62,137 nt of DNA from Flavobacterium columnare NBRC 100251 = ATCC 23463. Its GTDB lineage: Bacteria; Bacteroidota; Bacteroidia; Flavobacteriales; Flavobacteriaceae. Each line of letters starts with the position of its first letter. Within the stretch, counting starts at the first letter, position 1. The DNA is taken from contig NZ_PCMX01000029.1 of the NCBI RefSeq assembly GCF_002530675.1, forward strand, positions 958-63,094. The letters are read 5' to 3'. A program made the translations under genes and the position numbers. The notes beneath the pieces were generated by a model that did no database searches, was not told the origin of the DNA, and was given only the letters and a program-made list of their open reading frames with translations. Below are positions 29,587-39,919 of the stretch, piece by piece.

Positions 29587-30861
29587 TTATTTTTCAGACT
29601 TCAAAAATTCAACACCGATGGCACATTGTAAACAACGATTAGCATCACAGTATTTCTTTTTTAACTGAATTAGGCCTTGTGATTGCATTGCATTTTTAGC
29701 TTTTACGCCATAATGTTCAAAATAATCTATTATTTTGTTTTTTTCAGGTCTGATTTTTTCGATTAGCATTAGATCTAGATCTATATCATTCTTATTTTTA
29801 TATTGTGTATAAGCAAACCGAATGGGTAAGATAGCATTGACAAGTAATAATTCTACAAACATTCTGGATATTTTTTTTTCTTTATGATTCGATTTTTTTT
29901 GAAAGTTGTAATGGGATTCCCAATAATCGGAAACTCCAACTGAGAAAATTTTATAAAAATCTTCAACACTAGTTGCGTCTGTGGCTAACGTAAAAATATT
30001 TTTTTGAATATGATAAAGCATTGCTATTTGAGCAATACGAATCGTTGGAAAATTATCAGGACGTAATCTATAAAACTCAAAACGTTCTATATGATTTGGT
30101 TTTAGCCGATATTTGATTTTGATGTATTCATACAATTCTACTAGATCTTTCTCATAATTTTCTTGAGGCTCGAGTGGTAGAAGTCCTGCCATACCGAACA
30201 ATAGGGCTTCTATATAGTTTAGATCAAAACTTTCTTTTTTAAGTATCGAAAAAGGAATCGTTCGAGCTAGACTCAAAAAAGCCTCTCCATTTACGTTTAA
30301 CCCAAAGTTTTTAGTTAGGGTTATAAAAAAAACGGCTTCCCAATCGTAGTTTGTTTCTTCTAGTAGTTTTTTTATGGATTCATTTTTTAGTTCTAACCGT
30401 TCAAAATACAAACGTTCTACCCAATTAGAAATAATAAATTCAGGGATTTGGTTTAATTTTCCCTCACAATTTATCCATTCCTTTTTTATTTTTAGCTTTT
30501 CATATTGAGTAATTAATTCTTTTGGAACATAGTTTTGAAGTATTAAAACGGGAATTTCTGTATTGTCTTTTCTAAAAACAGATATATCATGTTCCCATAC
30601 TATATGTAAAATACAATTGTCATATTGATCATTTAGGTGGTGGTGATGGTGGTACCAATCTGAAGCTTTTAAATGTATTTCTACATTTCCTGCCCATTTT
30701 TGACCATCAATTATCAGTTGAACATTAAAAAAGTCAGGACCTGATTGATTTAGTTGAACTCCTGAATGAAGCACTTGAAGATTTTCTCCTTGTGCGGTTT
30801 TTAAAGAGTGTAAAGGAAATTTTTTATTTTTCCATACATAATGTAAAAATTCTTCTTTCAT
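29587..30861 (-). CDS. DUF2851 family protein
   Basis: 424 residues from the ATG at 30861 (MKEEFLHYVWKNKKFPLHSL); the longer frame from 30894 is less likely. The family block SGPDFFNVQLIIDGQKWAGN plus VEIHLKASDW and the run of histidines are present, as is a C-terminal Cys pattern (CDANRCLQCAIG). It is a Bacteroidota protein of unknown function; the His/Asp/Glu block resembles a nuclease-like metal site but this is inference. It lies 44 bases upstream of the PspC-like gene. Confidence 0.88.
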   Translation of the reverse strand: MKEEFLHYVWKNKKFPLHSLKTAQGENLQVLHSGVQLNQSGPDFFNVQLIIDGQKWAGNVEIHLKASDWYHHHHHLNDQYDNCILHIVWEHDISVFRKDNTEIPVLILQNYVPKELITQYEKLKIKKEWINCEGKLNQIPEFIISNWVERLYFERLELKNESIKKLLEETNYDWEAVFFITLTKNFGLNVNGEAFLSLARTIPFSILKKESFDLNYIEALLFGMAGLLPLEPQENYEKDLVELYEYIKIKYRLKPNHIERFEFYRLRPDNFPTIRIAQIAMLYHIQKNIFTLATDATSVEDFYKIFSVGVSDYWESHYNFQKKSNHKEKKISRMFVELLLVNAILPIRFAYTQYKNKNDIDLDLMLIEKIRPEKNKIIDYFEHYGVKAKNAMQSQGLIQLKKKYCDANRCLQCAIGVEFLKSEK

Positions 30862-30961
30862 GGTAAAGGCGTATAAAATTAATAAGGCGTACAAAAAGTC
30901 TTAACTATATTAGCTTTTTTTAGCAGTATAGGGTTTGACTTTATTTCTATCATAAATTTAC

Positions 30962-31005
30962 AAAAAAAACCTAAAAAACTCATTATAAATGAATTAATTA
31001 GGTTT
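30962..31005 (-). terminator. Terminator of the cystathionine beta-synthase-like gene
   Basis: AAACCTAA pairs with TTAGGTTT around a loop that itself has a TCATT/AATGA hairpin. On the minus strand a run of eight T follows. It lies about 65 bases past the stop. Confidence 0.8.
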
Positions 31006-31070
31006 AACTGAATTTTATTATGTGAACTATGTAATTTAAATATCACATATTCTTTTGATTTTATATTTTA

Positions 31071-32432
31071 TTATTTTATCGAATTAATGATATCATATTT
31101 TGTAATGATATGGTGTTTTCCTTCTCCTAAATCTACTAATACCGCTTGATTATCTTTAGTAATTAATTTAGAAACTTCGTCTATAGGGGTTCCTTTAGCT
31201 ACTATTGGAAATGGCGCTCCCATTACCTCTTTAATTGGTTTTTCAGCAGTCTTTTTATCTGTTATATAGCTTTGAAAAAGGTCTGATTCATCAACAGATC
31301 CAACAAATCCATTTACATCAACAACTGGTATTTGAGAAATTTTATATTTACGCATTCTTTCTATGGCGTGTGAAACTAATTCTTCAGTACGGACAATAAC
31401 AAGTGGCTTTTCGATATGGTCTTTTATTAAATCTTCTGCTTTGGTTAGTTCTTCTTCTAGAAAGCCTCGTTCGCGCATCCAATCATCATTAAACATTTTG
31501 CCTACATAACGACTTCCTGAATCGTGAAATAAAACGACTACTACATCATCTGGCTTAAATTCGTCTTTTAGTTGTAATAATCCTTTAATGGCTGCACCTG
31601 CTGAATTCCCAACAAATATCCCTTCTTCTAGGGCTATCTTACGTGTATAGACGGCAGCATCTTTGTCTGTAACTTTTGTAAAACCGTCTATAAGAGAAAA
31701 ATCAACATTTTTGGGTAAAATATCTTCTCCAATGCCTTCTGTTATATAGGAATATATTTCATTTTCATCAAAAATACCGGTTTCATGGTATTTTTTAAAT
31801 ACAGAACCATAGGTATCAATTCCCCAAATTTTAACATTTGGATTTTTCTCTTTTAAGTATTTAGCAACTCCTGATATAGTTCCTCCTGTACCCACACCTA
31901 CTACAAAATGTGTAATTTTTCCTTCTGTTTGTTCCCAAATTTCAGGTCCTGTTTGTTCGTAATGGGCTAGTGCATTACTTGGGTTATCGTATTGGTTTAC
32001 ATACCACGCATTAGGTGTTTCTTCTGCTAAACGTTTTGAAACAGAGTAATACGAACGAGGATCTGTAGGTTCAACATCTGTTGGACAAACCACTACTTTT
32101 GCTCCTACTGCTCTTAGTATATCACATTTTTCTTTTGATTGTTTATCTGAAATTACACAGATTAGTTTATATCCTTTAATAATGGCGCCTAAAGCTAGTC
32201 CCATTCCTGTATTTCCAGAAGTCCCTTCAATAATAGTTCCTCCAGGTTTTAAACGACCATCCGCTTCTGCATCTTCAATCATTTTGATAGCCATACGGTC
32301 TTTTACAGAATTACCTGGATTAAAGGTTTCAACTTTTGCTAGAACCAATGCGTTAATCTCAGCCGTTACTTTATTCAACTTTACTAGAGGTGTATTACCA
32401 ATTGTTTCTAGTATGTTCTTTGCGTATTGCAT
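31071..32432 (-). CDS. Cystathionine beta-synthase-type PLP enzyme with CBS domain pair
   Basis: 453 residues. The fold-type II PLP domain has ETFNPGNSVKDRM with the Schiff-base lysine K44, the phosphate loop EGTSGNTGMGLA (about 69-80) and GVGTGGTISG. The last about 105 residues form two CBS domains (VIRTEELVSHAIERMRKYKIS-type segment, PVVDVNGFVGSVDESDL, HHIITKYDIINS). It makes cystathionine from serine and homocysteine, or cysteine from O-acetylserine; the CBS pair favours the former. A consensus promoter lies at 32490-32522. Confidence 0.93.
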   Translation of the reverse strand: MQYAKNILETIGNTPLVKLNKVTAEINALVLAKVETFNPGNSVKDRMAIKMIEDAEADGRLKPGGTIIEGTSGNTGMGLALGAIIKGYKLICVISDKQSKEKCDILRAVGAKVVVCPTDVEPTDPRSYYSVSKRLAEETPNAWYVNQYDNPSNALAHYEQTGPEIWEQTEGKITHFVVGVGTGGTISGVAKYLKEKNPNVKIWGIDTYGSVFKKYHETGIFDENEIYSYITEGIGEDILPKNVDFSLIDGFTKVTDKDAAVYTRKIALEEGIFVGNSAGAAIKGLLQLKDEFKPDDVVVVLFHDSGSRYVGKMFNDDWMRERGFLEEELTKAEDLIKDHIEKPLVIVRTEELVSHAIERMRKYKISQIPVVDVNGFVGSVDESDLFQSYITDKKTAEKPIKEVMGAPFPIVAKGTPIDEVSKLITKDNQAVLVDLGEGKHHIITKYDIINSIK

Positions 32433-32489
32433 ACTTTTATTTTTATAATGTTTTTCTTATTTTTAAACTATTCTTTACCAACCTCTTTG

Positions 32490-32522
32490 CAAAGGTATAA
32501 ATATTCTGAATACAGATTTCAA
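32490..32522 (-). promoter_or_regulatory. Promoter of the cystathionine beta-synthase-like gene
   Basis: On the minus strand TTG (32522-32520), 22 bases, TACCTTTG (32497-32490). The leader would be about 50 bases. Confidence 0.6.
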
Positions 32523-32582
32523 ATTTCAAGAGATTTGAAAGTGTAGCTTAATCTAATGATTTTCAGTATTAGAAATTCATGA

Positions 32583-34499
32583 TTATTGAAAGAAATCCCA
32601 CACTAATCCAAAACGCACTAGAAAGTCTTTATAAGGCTGACCTGGTGCTGCAAAAAAATCATTATTTCTGAAAGTAGTATTAAGATGTTCTGCTTTCAAA
32701 AAAATTCTTGTTTGACGTACTCTAGCATTAACAAAAAAATCAATTATAGGATGATTTCCTATCTGACTTTGATTTTGGGTATAAAAATCACCAATCAAAG
32801 GATTATAACCGTTAGCATAATAATTAGTAAAATACTGAAAGGTGATCCCTGTTTGTAAGAATAAAGCTTTTTTAAAATATTGATCTGAAAAATACAAACT
32901 ATTGCGTGTCAAAAATTTGGGAACATTTAAAATTTGTTCTGTTTGGGCTACTTGTTGATATAAAATACTATTATCGAGTGACCACTTCCCAACCTTTAAT
33001 TCTTTTTGTATTTTTACTGAGAAATAATTTATAGATCCTTTATATTGCTTAGGTGTTGTCAGCAATGTTTTTTGTGTTAAATCATCATTACTGAAATAAA
33101 TATGATTATGAAGCAGTACAAACTGAGTTTCAACTGCTCCCCATTGTGTTTGGGCATTCAAATGAAATGAATTAATTTTTTCGTTATCAAATGAATTTTT
33201 CCAATTATATGTTACAAAATCACTTTGGTAAAGGGAGGAGGTTAAATCAGGCAATTTGCTTAAATTAGTGTATCTAGCTGAAAAACTATTTTTATCATTT
33301 AAAGTGTATTTTGTAAATATATCTATAGTAGAGTTTGTGTGTTTTGAAAAAGCTTTTGAAAAAAGGGCTTCTCCTCTCATCTTTTTTGTTAGATAAAAAT
33401 ATTTCCCTCCTATATTTTGAACTGAAAAATCATTTCGAGCTGGAACTTTTATTTGCTGGTTTTCAATCACTAAACGATTATACCCATAACGAAAACGATT
33501 GTCTTCAATAAACACATTAAACTTGCCTATTGAGGTGTTAAAAAAAGTAGCTCCTATTTTGTTATAAAGGACAGATGATTTAGTCAAATCTGAATAGTTA
33601 GAATTTTCATAGCCTAGACCAAAATAATCTGTTTTAGTAGTTTTTTCGAAACTAAAATTAAATATTTCGTACTTAAACTGATGTTCCAATAATATATTAT
33701 TAGCTTTTTGACTACGATTTAAACGAAAATATTGATCTACGAAATAACGTTTTCCTTCAAAAAGGGATTTTGCCTCTTTTAGTTTTATATCTAATCTTGA
33801 ACGTTGACTAAATTGAGGATCCCCAGAAATAAAATCGGTATCATTTAGAATTCCTCCATTTTCTTGATTGGTAAAATCTTGACTTGTAAAGTGTACATTA
33901 AATCCATAACGTTTACCGAGAGTTTGATAACTTGAAGTAAATCTAAAGTTTCCTGTACTTGATAATGAATTTAGATATTTCCCCAATGATCGTAATCCTT
34001 TGTAGGCTAATGAAAAATTAAGATTTTTAGAAGTATTTAATGTAATAAAAGCATCTATACTTTGTCCTTGTTCTAAAACAGTTTTAAAATACAATTCTGT
34101 CAAGGGAGTTGGTACATTATAATAGAAGATGTCTTCTGATTGCAGATAATTAAATTGTTTAGCATTAAAACCTATAGCGGGTAACGCATTAGGTGCTTTA
34201 AAACCATAGTTTAGAACAGTATATACATAACCATCATTAGCAAACGGCAACAAGCCGAAGTTATCTTTTCTGAGTAGATTAAACTTATAATCACTTTTTA
34301 TTGTAAGTGAGGTATCAACAAAAGTAGTGTCTCTTTTTAGATTATAAATTTTATACCAGTTATGAGGGGCTTTAGGGTTTTCTTTTCGACCTTCTCGTAG
34401 GGATTTACGAACTGTGTCGTTTTTAATTTCAGACAAGTCATTTTGTCCAAATGTTGGTATAACAACTAAAGCAATAATTAAATAAAAAAAATACTTCAT
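32583..34499 (-). CDS. Putative outer-membrane porin
   Basis: 638 residues. A signal peptide (MKYFFYLIIALVVIPTFGQ) is followed by alternating polar/hydrophobic strands with many aromatic residues, and the chain ends in Phe-Gln after an aromatic strand (FLVRFGLVWDFFQ). It matches the flavobacterial putative porin family in length and in the block GFNAKQFNYLQSEDIFYYNV. The transported substance is unknown. It lies between the SusD gene's terminator and the CBS gene and may be transcribed alone. Confidence 0.85.
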   Translation of the reverse strand: MKYFFYLIIALVVIPTFGQNDLSEIKNDTVRKSLREGRKENPKAPHNWYKIYNLKRDTTFVDTSLTIKSDYKFNLLRKDNFGLLPFANDGYVYTVLNYGFKAPNALPAIGFNAKQFNYLQSEDIFYYNVPTPLTELYFKTVLEQGQSIDAFITLNTSKNLNFSLAYKGLRSLGKYLNSLSSTGNFRFTSSYQTLGKRYGFNVHFTSQDFTNQENGGILNDTDFISGDPQFSQRSRLDIKLKEAKSLFEGKRYFVDQYFRLNRSQKANNILLEHQFKYEIFNFSFEKTTKTDYFGLGYENSNYSDLTKSSVLYNKIGATFFNTSIGKFNVFIEDNRFRYGYNRLVIENQQIKVPARNDFSVQNIGGKYFYLTKKMRGEALFSKAFSKHTNSTIDIFTKYTLNDKNSFSARYTNLSKLPDLTSSLYQSDFVTYNWKNSFDNEKINSFHLNAQTQWGAVETQFVLLHNHIYFSNDDLTQKTLLTTPKQYKGSINYFSVKIQKELKVGKWSLDNSILYQQVAQTEQILNVPKFLTRNSLYFSDQYFKKALFLQTGITFQYFTNYYANGYNPLIGDFYTQNQSQIGNHPIIDFFVNARVRQTRIFLKAEHLNTTFRNNDFFAAPGQPYKDFLVRFGLVWDFFQ

Positions 34500-34541
34500 A
34501 GGTTTTTAATGAAGTACAAAAATAGGGAAAAGAGAAGAGAT

Positions 34542-34572
34542 AAAAAAGCCCTCGCTGAGCGAGGGCTTTTTT
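34542..34572 (-). terminator. Terminator of the SusCD unit
   Basis: AAAAAAGCCCTCGCT and AGCGAGGGCTTTTTT are perfect inverted 15-base arms. The stem starts one base after the SusD stop. The A/T ends make it work in either direction. Confidence 0.9.
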
Positions 34573-34573
34573 A

Positions 34574-35989
34574 TTAGTAACTAGGATTTTGAACTAAATT
34601 CTTATTTAAGTCCAATTCTCTTTGAGGAATTGGTAAAATCACTCTTGGTTTACCAGGGGCTGTTTCAGCTGGTGCTGGCACAGTTCCTGATAATCTTAGT
34701 TGCTTTCCATTACGTAATAAATCCATTCGTCTATGACCTTCAAAACAAAACTCAAAACGTCTTTCATTTATAATATCATCTAATGTTACAACTGTCAAAT
34801 CAGGAAGATTTGCACGTCTTCTAATTTTATTAACATCATTAACTGGAGTGTCTCCTATTACTGTTCCTGCTCTTAAATTAGCTTCAGCTCTAATCAAATA
34901 CATTTCAGAAATACGAATTACAGAATAATCTGACGACTGATTAAGTCCGTCATTATATTTCGTTGTGTAAAAAGGAACTCCTGTTTTTTCTACATCTCTT
35001 CTTTTTAATGTGTAACGTAAATCTCCTGAATTCGCAAAAGCGGCATTCAAATTTGCAGAAAAAGGACAATCTCCTCTTCCTCCATTAGCAGCTGAATTAG
35101 TTAGAGTTGAGAAACTAACTGATGGTCCATTTTCATTACTCCCCGACTGACTATCATTAGACAAACTAACTAAATTAAATATGTGCTCATAAGAATCCTT
35201 ATTATCGTAAAATAAATAGTTTGTAGCTAATACAAACTCATTGTTCATTCCTATAACTTGATTTGCATAATCTGCTGCTTGGGAAAATTTATCTTGATAT
35301 AAATAAACACGAGCCAATAAAGCCTTAGCAGCTCCTACATTAGCTCTTGCTCTATTAAAAGTTTTAATTTTACTAATTGCATCTAATAAGTCTGCTTCAA
35401 TTTCAGCATATACTTGACCAATAGTAGCTCTAGGAGTATTTCTTATACCAATTTCGTCTACAGAGTTAATATGCTTAGTAATTAATGGAACAGACAAACC
35501 GTTAACTCCAGCTGTTTGAATTGGTTGTGCAAATAAGCAATTTAGTTGAAAATAAGCTAAAGCTCTCATAAACTTAGCCTCACCTACAGCCTCATCCCTT
35601 TCTTCTTTTGAAAAGTTAACATCTGGAGCTGAGTAAGCTTTATTAATCACCGTATTAGCCTGAGTTATTATCTCATAATGATCTTGCCATATTGAAGCAA
35701 CGTTCCCATTTGTTGGTACAGTTGTATAATCTCTTATTTCTTGTAGCGTTGGAAAGGTACCTCTAAAACCAATATTATCTGACTGCCAGTCTCCTAACAA
35801 TTGTGGAACCCCCCCAAAAGCACCTTCTTGTTGTGCTAATCCGTATAATCCTGTTACATAAGACTTCACTCCCAGTCCTGTAGTTAATACCACTTCACGA
35901 GAAGATTCATCCTGTGCTTTAACATCTAAATCCGTTTGACAACCAATTGCAAATGTTAGAAAAAGTGTTGATATATATATATATTTCAT
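34574..35989 (-). CDS. RagB/SusD family surface lipoprotein
   Basis: 471 residues. The signal peptide has a lipobox with Cys17 (FLTFAIGCQTD). TPR-like helices (EAKFMRALAYFQLNCLF, KALLARVYLYQDKFSQAADY) and the C-terminal RRFEFCFEGHRRMDLLR and PIPQRELDLN are family hallmarks. It binds a glycan or peptide on the cell surface and lids the SusC-type channel encoded just upstream. No degradative enzyme genes are next to it, so the substrate is unknown. Confidence 0.95.
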   Translation of the reverse strand: MKYIYISTLFLTFAIGCQTDLDVKAQDESSREVVLTTGLGVKSYVTGLYGLAQQEGAFGGVPQLLGDWQSDNIGFRGTFPTLQEIRDYTTVPTNGNVASIWQDHYEIITQANTVINKAYSAPDVNFSKEERDEAVGEAKFMRALAYFQLNCLFAQPIQTAGVNGLSVPLITKHINSVDEIGIRNTPRATIGQVYAEIEADLLDAISKIKTFNRARANVGAAKALLARVYLYQDKFSQAADYANQVIGMNNEFVLATNYLFYDNKDSYEHIFNLVSLSNDSQSGSNENGPSVSFSTLTNSAANGGRGDCPFSANLNAAFANSGDLRYTLKRRDVEKTGVPFYTTKYNDGLNQSSDYSVIRISEMYLIRAEANLRAGTVIGDTPVNDVNKIRRRANLPDLTVVTLDDIINERRFEFCFEGHRRMDLLRNGKQLRLSGTVPAPAETAPGKPRVILPIPQRELDLNKNLVQNPSY

Positions 35990-35999
35990 ATTTAAAAGC

Positions 36000-38987
36000 T
36001 TAAAAAGTTAAACGTGTACCAAACAAAAACGTTTTAGTTTGAGGGGCAGTAAAAAATGTTTCACCTTGGATACCAGCAGAAATCGAATTAGACACCTCTG
36101 GATCAATACCTTCTAACTCTTTATTTTTCAATGTATATAAATTTTGTGCAGTTGCATAAATTCTTACAGATGATATAAAACTTTTACTAAACTTATTCAT
36201 AGGAAAATTATACCCAAAAGTTACATTTTTCAATCTAGCAAAAGAACCATCCTTCAATTGTCTAGTTGAAGCATTTTGAACGGTTCTGAATGTAGGAGAA
36301 GTAGGATTTGGAGTAAATGCATCATCTCCAGATTTTTGCCACACATTACCTACAACTTCTCTATGATTGTAAGAGTACGTTGCACGATCAACAAAACGTA
36401 ATCCGTCAACAAATATATCATTCCCGTAACTAAAGTTAACTAATGTAGATAAATCAAAGTTACCATACTTCAAATTATTAGACCATCCCCCTGTAAAATC
36501 AGGGTTTGCATCTCCAACAATTCTTCTATTTGCTGTAGAATAAGTAGTAGTTGGATTATCATTTATATCTAACCATTCAGCATGTCCCGTTTCTTTATTA
36601 ACTCCTAAATAAGGCACTAAGTAAAAAGTATTGGCAGAATATCCTTCGATTGCTCTTTGATAAGTAGATCCTCCTATAAATTTATTTCCTTGCGCATCCA
36701 CAGAAGCATCAGAATTTAGTTCTAATATTTTATTTCTATTAAAGTTAAAATTTAAATTTGTAGTCCATTTCAATTTTGAATCTCTTAAAACATCAAAATT
36801 AAAATCTAAATCTAAACCTCTGTTTTCCATTTTACCAGCATTGATCAAATAAGTTCTAACACCATCATTATCAGCTGTAGACAACAATTTATTTAACAAT
36901 AAATCTGAAGTTACTTTTCTATAAACATCAACAGCAATTTTAACTCTATCGCTAAACATACCTAAATTCAATCCAAAATCAATAGATTCTGATCTTTCCC
37001 ATTTTAAATTTGGATTACTAAATCTGTATAATGCTAAACCAGAAGTTTCATTATAATTTGGATAAACGCCACCATTAACACGCTCTCTCCAAACATAATC
37101 TCCAATTCTATCATTACCAGAAACTCCCATATTAGCTTTTAATTTTAATTCACTAATATATTTACTTTCTTTTAAGAAGTTTTCACTGGCAATATTCCAA
37201 GCTGCTCCAATTGCCCAAAAATTACCAAATCTATTATTAGATCCAAATCTAGAAGACCCATCTCTTCTAAAAGAAGCCTCTAATAAATATTTTGAATCAT
37301 AATCAAGATTTAAACGTGAAAAATAACCATTTAATCTAGATTGAGCGTTAGTATTATCAGTAGTTGATTTTATAACTGCAGAAGTAACATTCAAGAAATC
37401 ATCAGAAGCAAAAACTGTACCTGCTACGCTAATATCTCTTACTTCAGTATTTTCTGCAGTAAAACCTACTAAGGCATTTAAATTAATTTTTTCAGCTAAC
37501 TTTTTATTAAAATTTAAAGTATTTGTAAAAACAGTCTTCTGCTGAACAGCTTGATAATCCGAAGCAGAACCACCTGCTTGATTAATATCTTTTTCACGTC
37601 TAAATTCCTCAATTGAAGATCTATCTAAACCAATTTCTACTCTATAGGTTAAAGGCTTAAATAATTTAAAATCTGCAAATACATTACCTGTTATACGATT
37701 CGTAATTAAGTCATTTATATCTAAAGCTTCTATTGCTACAACGTTAGCTATAAAACCTGTACGTTGAAAATTACCATTCGAATCGTAGGGTGTTACGTAA
37801 GGTTCTTGTAAAAAAGCAGATGTAAACGGAGCATTTACTGAATTTTCAGAAGCAACTCTATCTATTTTAGAAGTAGTTACCCCTAAATTCATTCCAACTT
37901 TTAGCCAAGAATTTGCCTCTGTATTAATATTAAGCCTTCCTGCAGATTTCTCTAATCCGTTACCAACAATAAAGCCCGATTGTTTAGCATAGCTCCCTCC
38001 TAAAAAATAAGTTGTTTTTTCAGAACCTCCTGAAACTGAAACATCCGAACCCATAGAAACACCTGTTCTCGAAACAGCATTTAACCAATCAAAATTAGTC
38101 TCCCCTATGTCATCAATCGAAACTCCTGAATTTGTTAACGCTTGAGGAAATTTAGCATTATATTCCTTATACTGAGACGCGTTCATCATTTTCATTGCAT
38201 CTGTATAATTTGTAAAGGAAGTAGTAAAACCAACCGCAACTTTAGCATCTTGATTTCTCTTACCCATTTTTGTAGTAATAAGAATAACTCCATTTGACCC
38301 ACGAGATCCATAAATTGAAGTTGCCGCAGCATCTTTTAATACAGACATACTCTCTATATCTGCAGGATTTAGGTCTGCAATTGGATTTAAAGCCTGACCT
38401 CCTTGAGCAGAAGTTAAATTAACATCATTCAATGGCACTCCATCAACAACATACAAAGGCCTAGCTCCTGCCGTAATAGAGGCAACACCTCTTACTTTTA
38501 CAACGGGTGCAGAACCAATTACTCCTGAAGAAGAAACAACTTGAACACCTGAAGTTTGACCTTGAAGAACATCTTGAACTGAAGCAACAGGAACATCTTT
38601 AATTTTATCAGATCCTACAGTTACCACTGACTGAATCATTTTTTTCTTTTCTTGTTTAGCAAAACCTACAATAACAACATCTCCAAATTGTTTTGCATCA
38701 CTTTGCATTACAGTATTCATTACATTAGAAGCACCCACCACTTTAGATACTTCTCTCATTCCCATAAATGAAAAAACTAAAGTTTCGCCTTCTTTTGCCT
38801 TAATACTATATTTACCGTCAAATCCGGATGAAACCCCACGTTGTGTACCTTTTACTACAACATTTACCCCTGGTAGTGGACCATTTGCGTCTGTAACCAC
38901 CCCAGTTATTGCTTTCTCTTGAGCGAAAGAAAACTGCATTGTTAACGCTAACAGTAGCGTAAAAATCCATTTGAACTTTGATCTCAT
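36000..38987 (-). CDS. SusC/RagA family TonB-linked outer-membrane protein
   Basis: 995 residues. A signal peptide (to FSFAQ, about 22), then a carboxypeptidase-like regulatory domain (GVVTDANGPLPGVNVVVKGT to about 100), a plug domain with the SusC signature (PLYVVDGVPLND, SIYGSRGSNGVILITTKMG) and a 22-strand barrel ending FLFGTRLTF. It imports a nutrient together with SusD, 10 bases downstream. A 12-bp perfect palindrome (39051-39062) sits upstream. It is an orphan SusCD pair. Confidence 0.95.
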   Translation of the reverse strand: MRSKFKWIFTLLLALTMQFSFAQEKAITGVVTDANGPLPGVNVVVKGTQRGVSSGFDGKYSIKAKEGETLVFSFMGMREVSKVVGASNVMNTVMQSDAKQFGDVVIVGFAKQEKKKMIQSVVTVGSDKIKDVPVASVQDVLQGQTSGVQVVSSSGVIGSAPVVKVRGVASITAGARPLYVVDGVPLNDVNLTSAQGGQALNPIADLNPADIESMSVLKDAAATSIYGSRGSNGVILITTKMGKRNQDAKVAVGFTTSFTNYTDAMKMMNASQYKEYNAKFPQALTNSGVSIDDIGETNFDWLNAVSRTGVSMGSDVSVSGGSEKTTYFLGGSYAKQSGFIVGNGLEKSAGRLNINTEANSWLKVGMNLGVTTSKIDRVASENSVNAPFTSAFLQEPYVTPYDSNGNFQRTGFIANVVAIEALDINDLITNRITGNVFADFKLFKPLTYRVEIGLDRSSIEEFRREKDINQAGGSASDYQAVQQKTVFTNTLNFNKKLAEKINLNALVGFTAENTEVRDISVAGTVFASDDFLNVTSAVIKSTTDNTNAQSRLNGYFSRLNLDYDSKYLLEASFRRDGSSRFGSNNRFGNFWAIGAAWNIASENFLKESKYISELKLKANMGVSGNDRIGDYVWRERVNGGVYPNYNETSGLALYRFSNPNLKWERSESIDFGLNLGMFSDRVKIAVDVYRKVTSDLLLNKLLSTADNDGVRTYLINAGKMENRGLDLDFNFDVLRDSKLKWTTNLNFNFNRNKILELNSDASVDAQGNKFIGGSTYQRAIEGYSANTFYLVPYLGVNKETGHAEWLDINDNPTTTYSTANRRIVGDANPDFTGGWSNNLKYGNFDLSTLVNFSYGNDIFVDGLRFVDRATYSYNHREVVGNVWQKSGDDAFTPNPTSPTFRTVQNASTRQLKDGSFARLKNVTFGYNFPMNKFSKSFISSVRIYATAQNLYTLKNKELEGIDPEVSNSISAGIQGETFFTAPQTKTFLFGTRLTF

Positions 38988-39050
38988 ATTAATTTTATTT
39001 GAGTTAGTTATCCCGCAAACTTCTTAAATATTTCTTAATTTCCCAAATAT

Positions 39051-39062
39051 TATCTATAGATA
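39051..39062. promoter_or_regulatory. Palindrome upstream of the SusC-type gene
   Basis: TATCTATAGATA is a perfect 12-bp palindrome, 64 bases before the SusC start. A weak -7 box (AATATTTG, 39051-39044) follows directly on the minus strand. It may be an operator. Confidence 0.3.
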
Positions 39063-39094
39063 TTCATTTTTTATAAATGTTAAACTTTATAAAG

Positions 39095-39102
39095 TACCTT
39101 TG
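39095..39102 (+). promoter_or_regulatory. Candidate -7 box of rnhB
   Basis: TACCTTTG matches TAnnTTTG. A TTG at the -33 spacing is not clear. It lies about 85 bases before the rnhB ATG. Confidence 0.4.
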
Positions 39103-39185
39103 CTGCTTCTATAATTTTTATAAAAACTTATTATTTTCTTTTCAATAAACCTAAAAATTAAGCACTTTTTATTACTATACAAACT

Positions 39186-39845
39186 ATGTTATCCTTAAAA
39201 TTCAGCAATTACGCAATAGAAGTCGGATGTGACGAAGCCGGCAGGGGGTGCCTCGCAGGACCCGTTACAGCAGCCGCTATTATACTTCCAGAAAATTTTA
39301 ATATTGATTCTTTAAACGATTCTAAACAATTATCTGAAAAAAAGAGGGATGTTTTAAGACCTACTATTGAAAATTTAGCATTGGGCTTTGCGGTAACGCA
39401 TATTTTGAATGAAGAAATTGATGAAATCAATATTCTTAATGCTTCTATGAAGGCTATGCAGGAAAGCATTTTGAAGTTGAAGCAAAAACCCGATTTTATC
39501 ATTATTGATGGAAACCGTCCTTTATTGGGAAAACTAGGAATCAAAACCCTAACTGGCTACAACTTAAAGCTTGAAGAAATAGCTTTTTTAAAATCCATCC
39601 CTAACGAAAGTATTATAAAAGGGGATAGTAAATACATGAATATAGCTGCTGCTTCTATCTTAGCTAAAACGCATAGAGACGAATATATGAATAAAATTCA
39701 TGAAGAATTTCCAATGTATAATTGGAGTAAAAACAAGGGATATCCTACAAAAGATCACAGAGAAGCTATTGCTAAATATGGGGTCACAAAATACCACAGG
39801 AAGTCTTTTAAATTACTCCCTGAACAGTTTGTATTGGACTTATAA
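39186..39845 (+). CDS. rnhB: Ribonuclease HII
   Basis: 219 residues. The catalytic motif [15 protein letters not shown] carries D16 and E17. The later acidic residues lie in [10 protein letters not shown] and the [20 protein letters not shown] block. The [11 protein letters not shown] and H-x-KSF C-terminal features are also present. It cuts RNA in RNA-DNA hybrids, including single ribonucleotides. The gene is divergent from SusC and shares a terminator with the convergent lipB. Confidence 0.96.
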   Translation: MLSLKFSNYAIEVGCDEAGRGCLAGPVTAAAIILPENFNIDSLNDSKQLSEKKRDVLRPTIENLALGFAVTHILNEEIDEINILNASMKAMQESILKLKQKPDFIIIDGNRPLLGKLGIKTLTGYNLKLEEIAFLKSIPNESIIKGDSKYMNIAAASILAKTHRDEYMNKIHEEFPMYNWSKNKGYPTKDHREAIAKYGVTKYHRKSFKLLPEQFVLDL

Positions 39846-39861
39846 ATAATTATTTTTTTAG

Positions 39862-39909
39862 ACAAACAAAATCGTAGAAAACAAATTAAAGTTTCACGAT
39901 TTTGTTTGT
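39862..39909. terminator. Bidirectional terminator of rnhB and lipB
   Basis: ACAAACAAAATCGT and ACGATTTTGTTTGT form a perfect 14-bp stem with a 20-base loop, midway between the two convergent stop codons. Confidence 0.75.
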
Positions 39910-39919
39910 TATTCTGAGT

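Noticed and set aside
36000..38987. SusCD pair as part of a polysaccharide utilisation locus
   Set aside because: No glycoside hydrolase, lyase or dedicated regulator is adjacent; the GH19 chitinase is 4 kb away, separately transcribed and T9SS-secreted.
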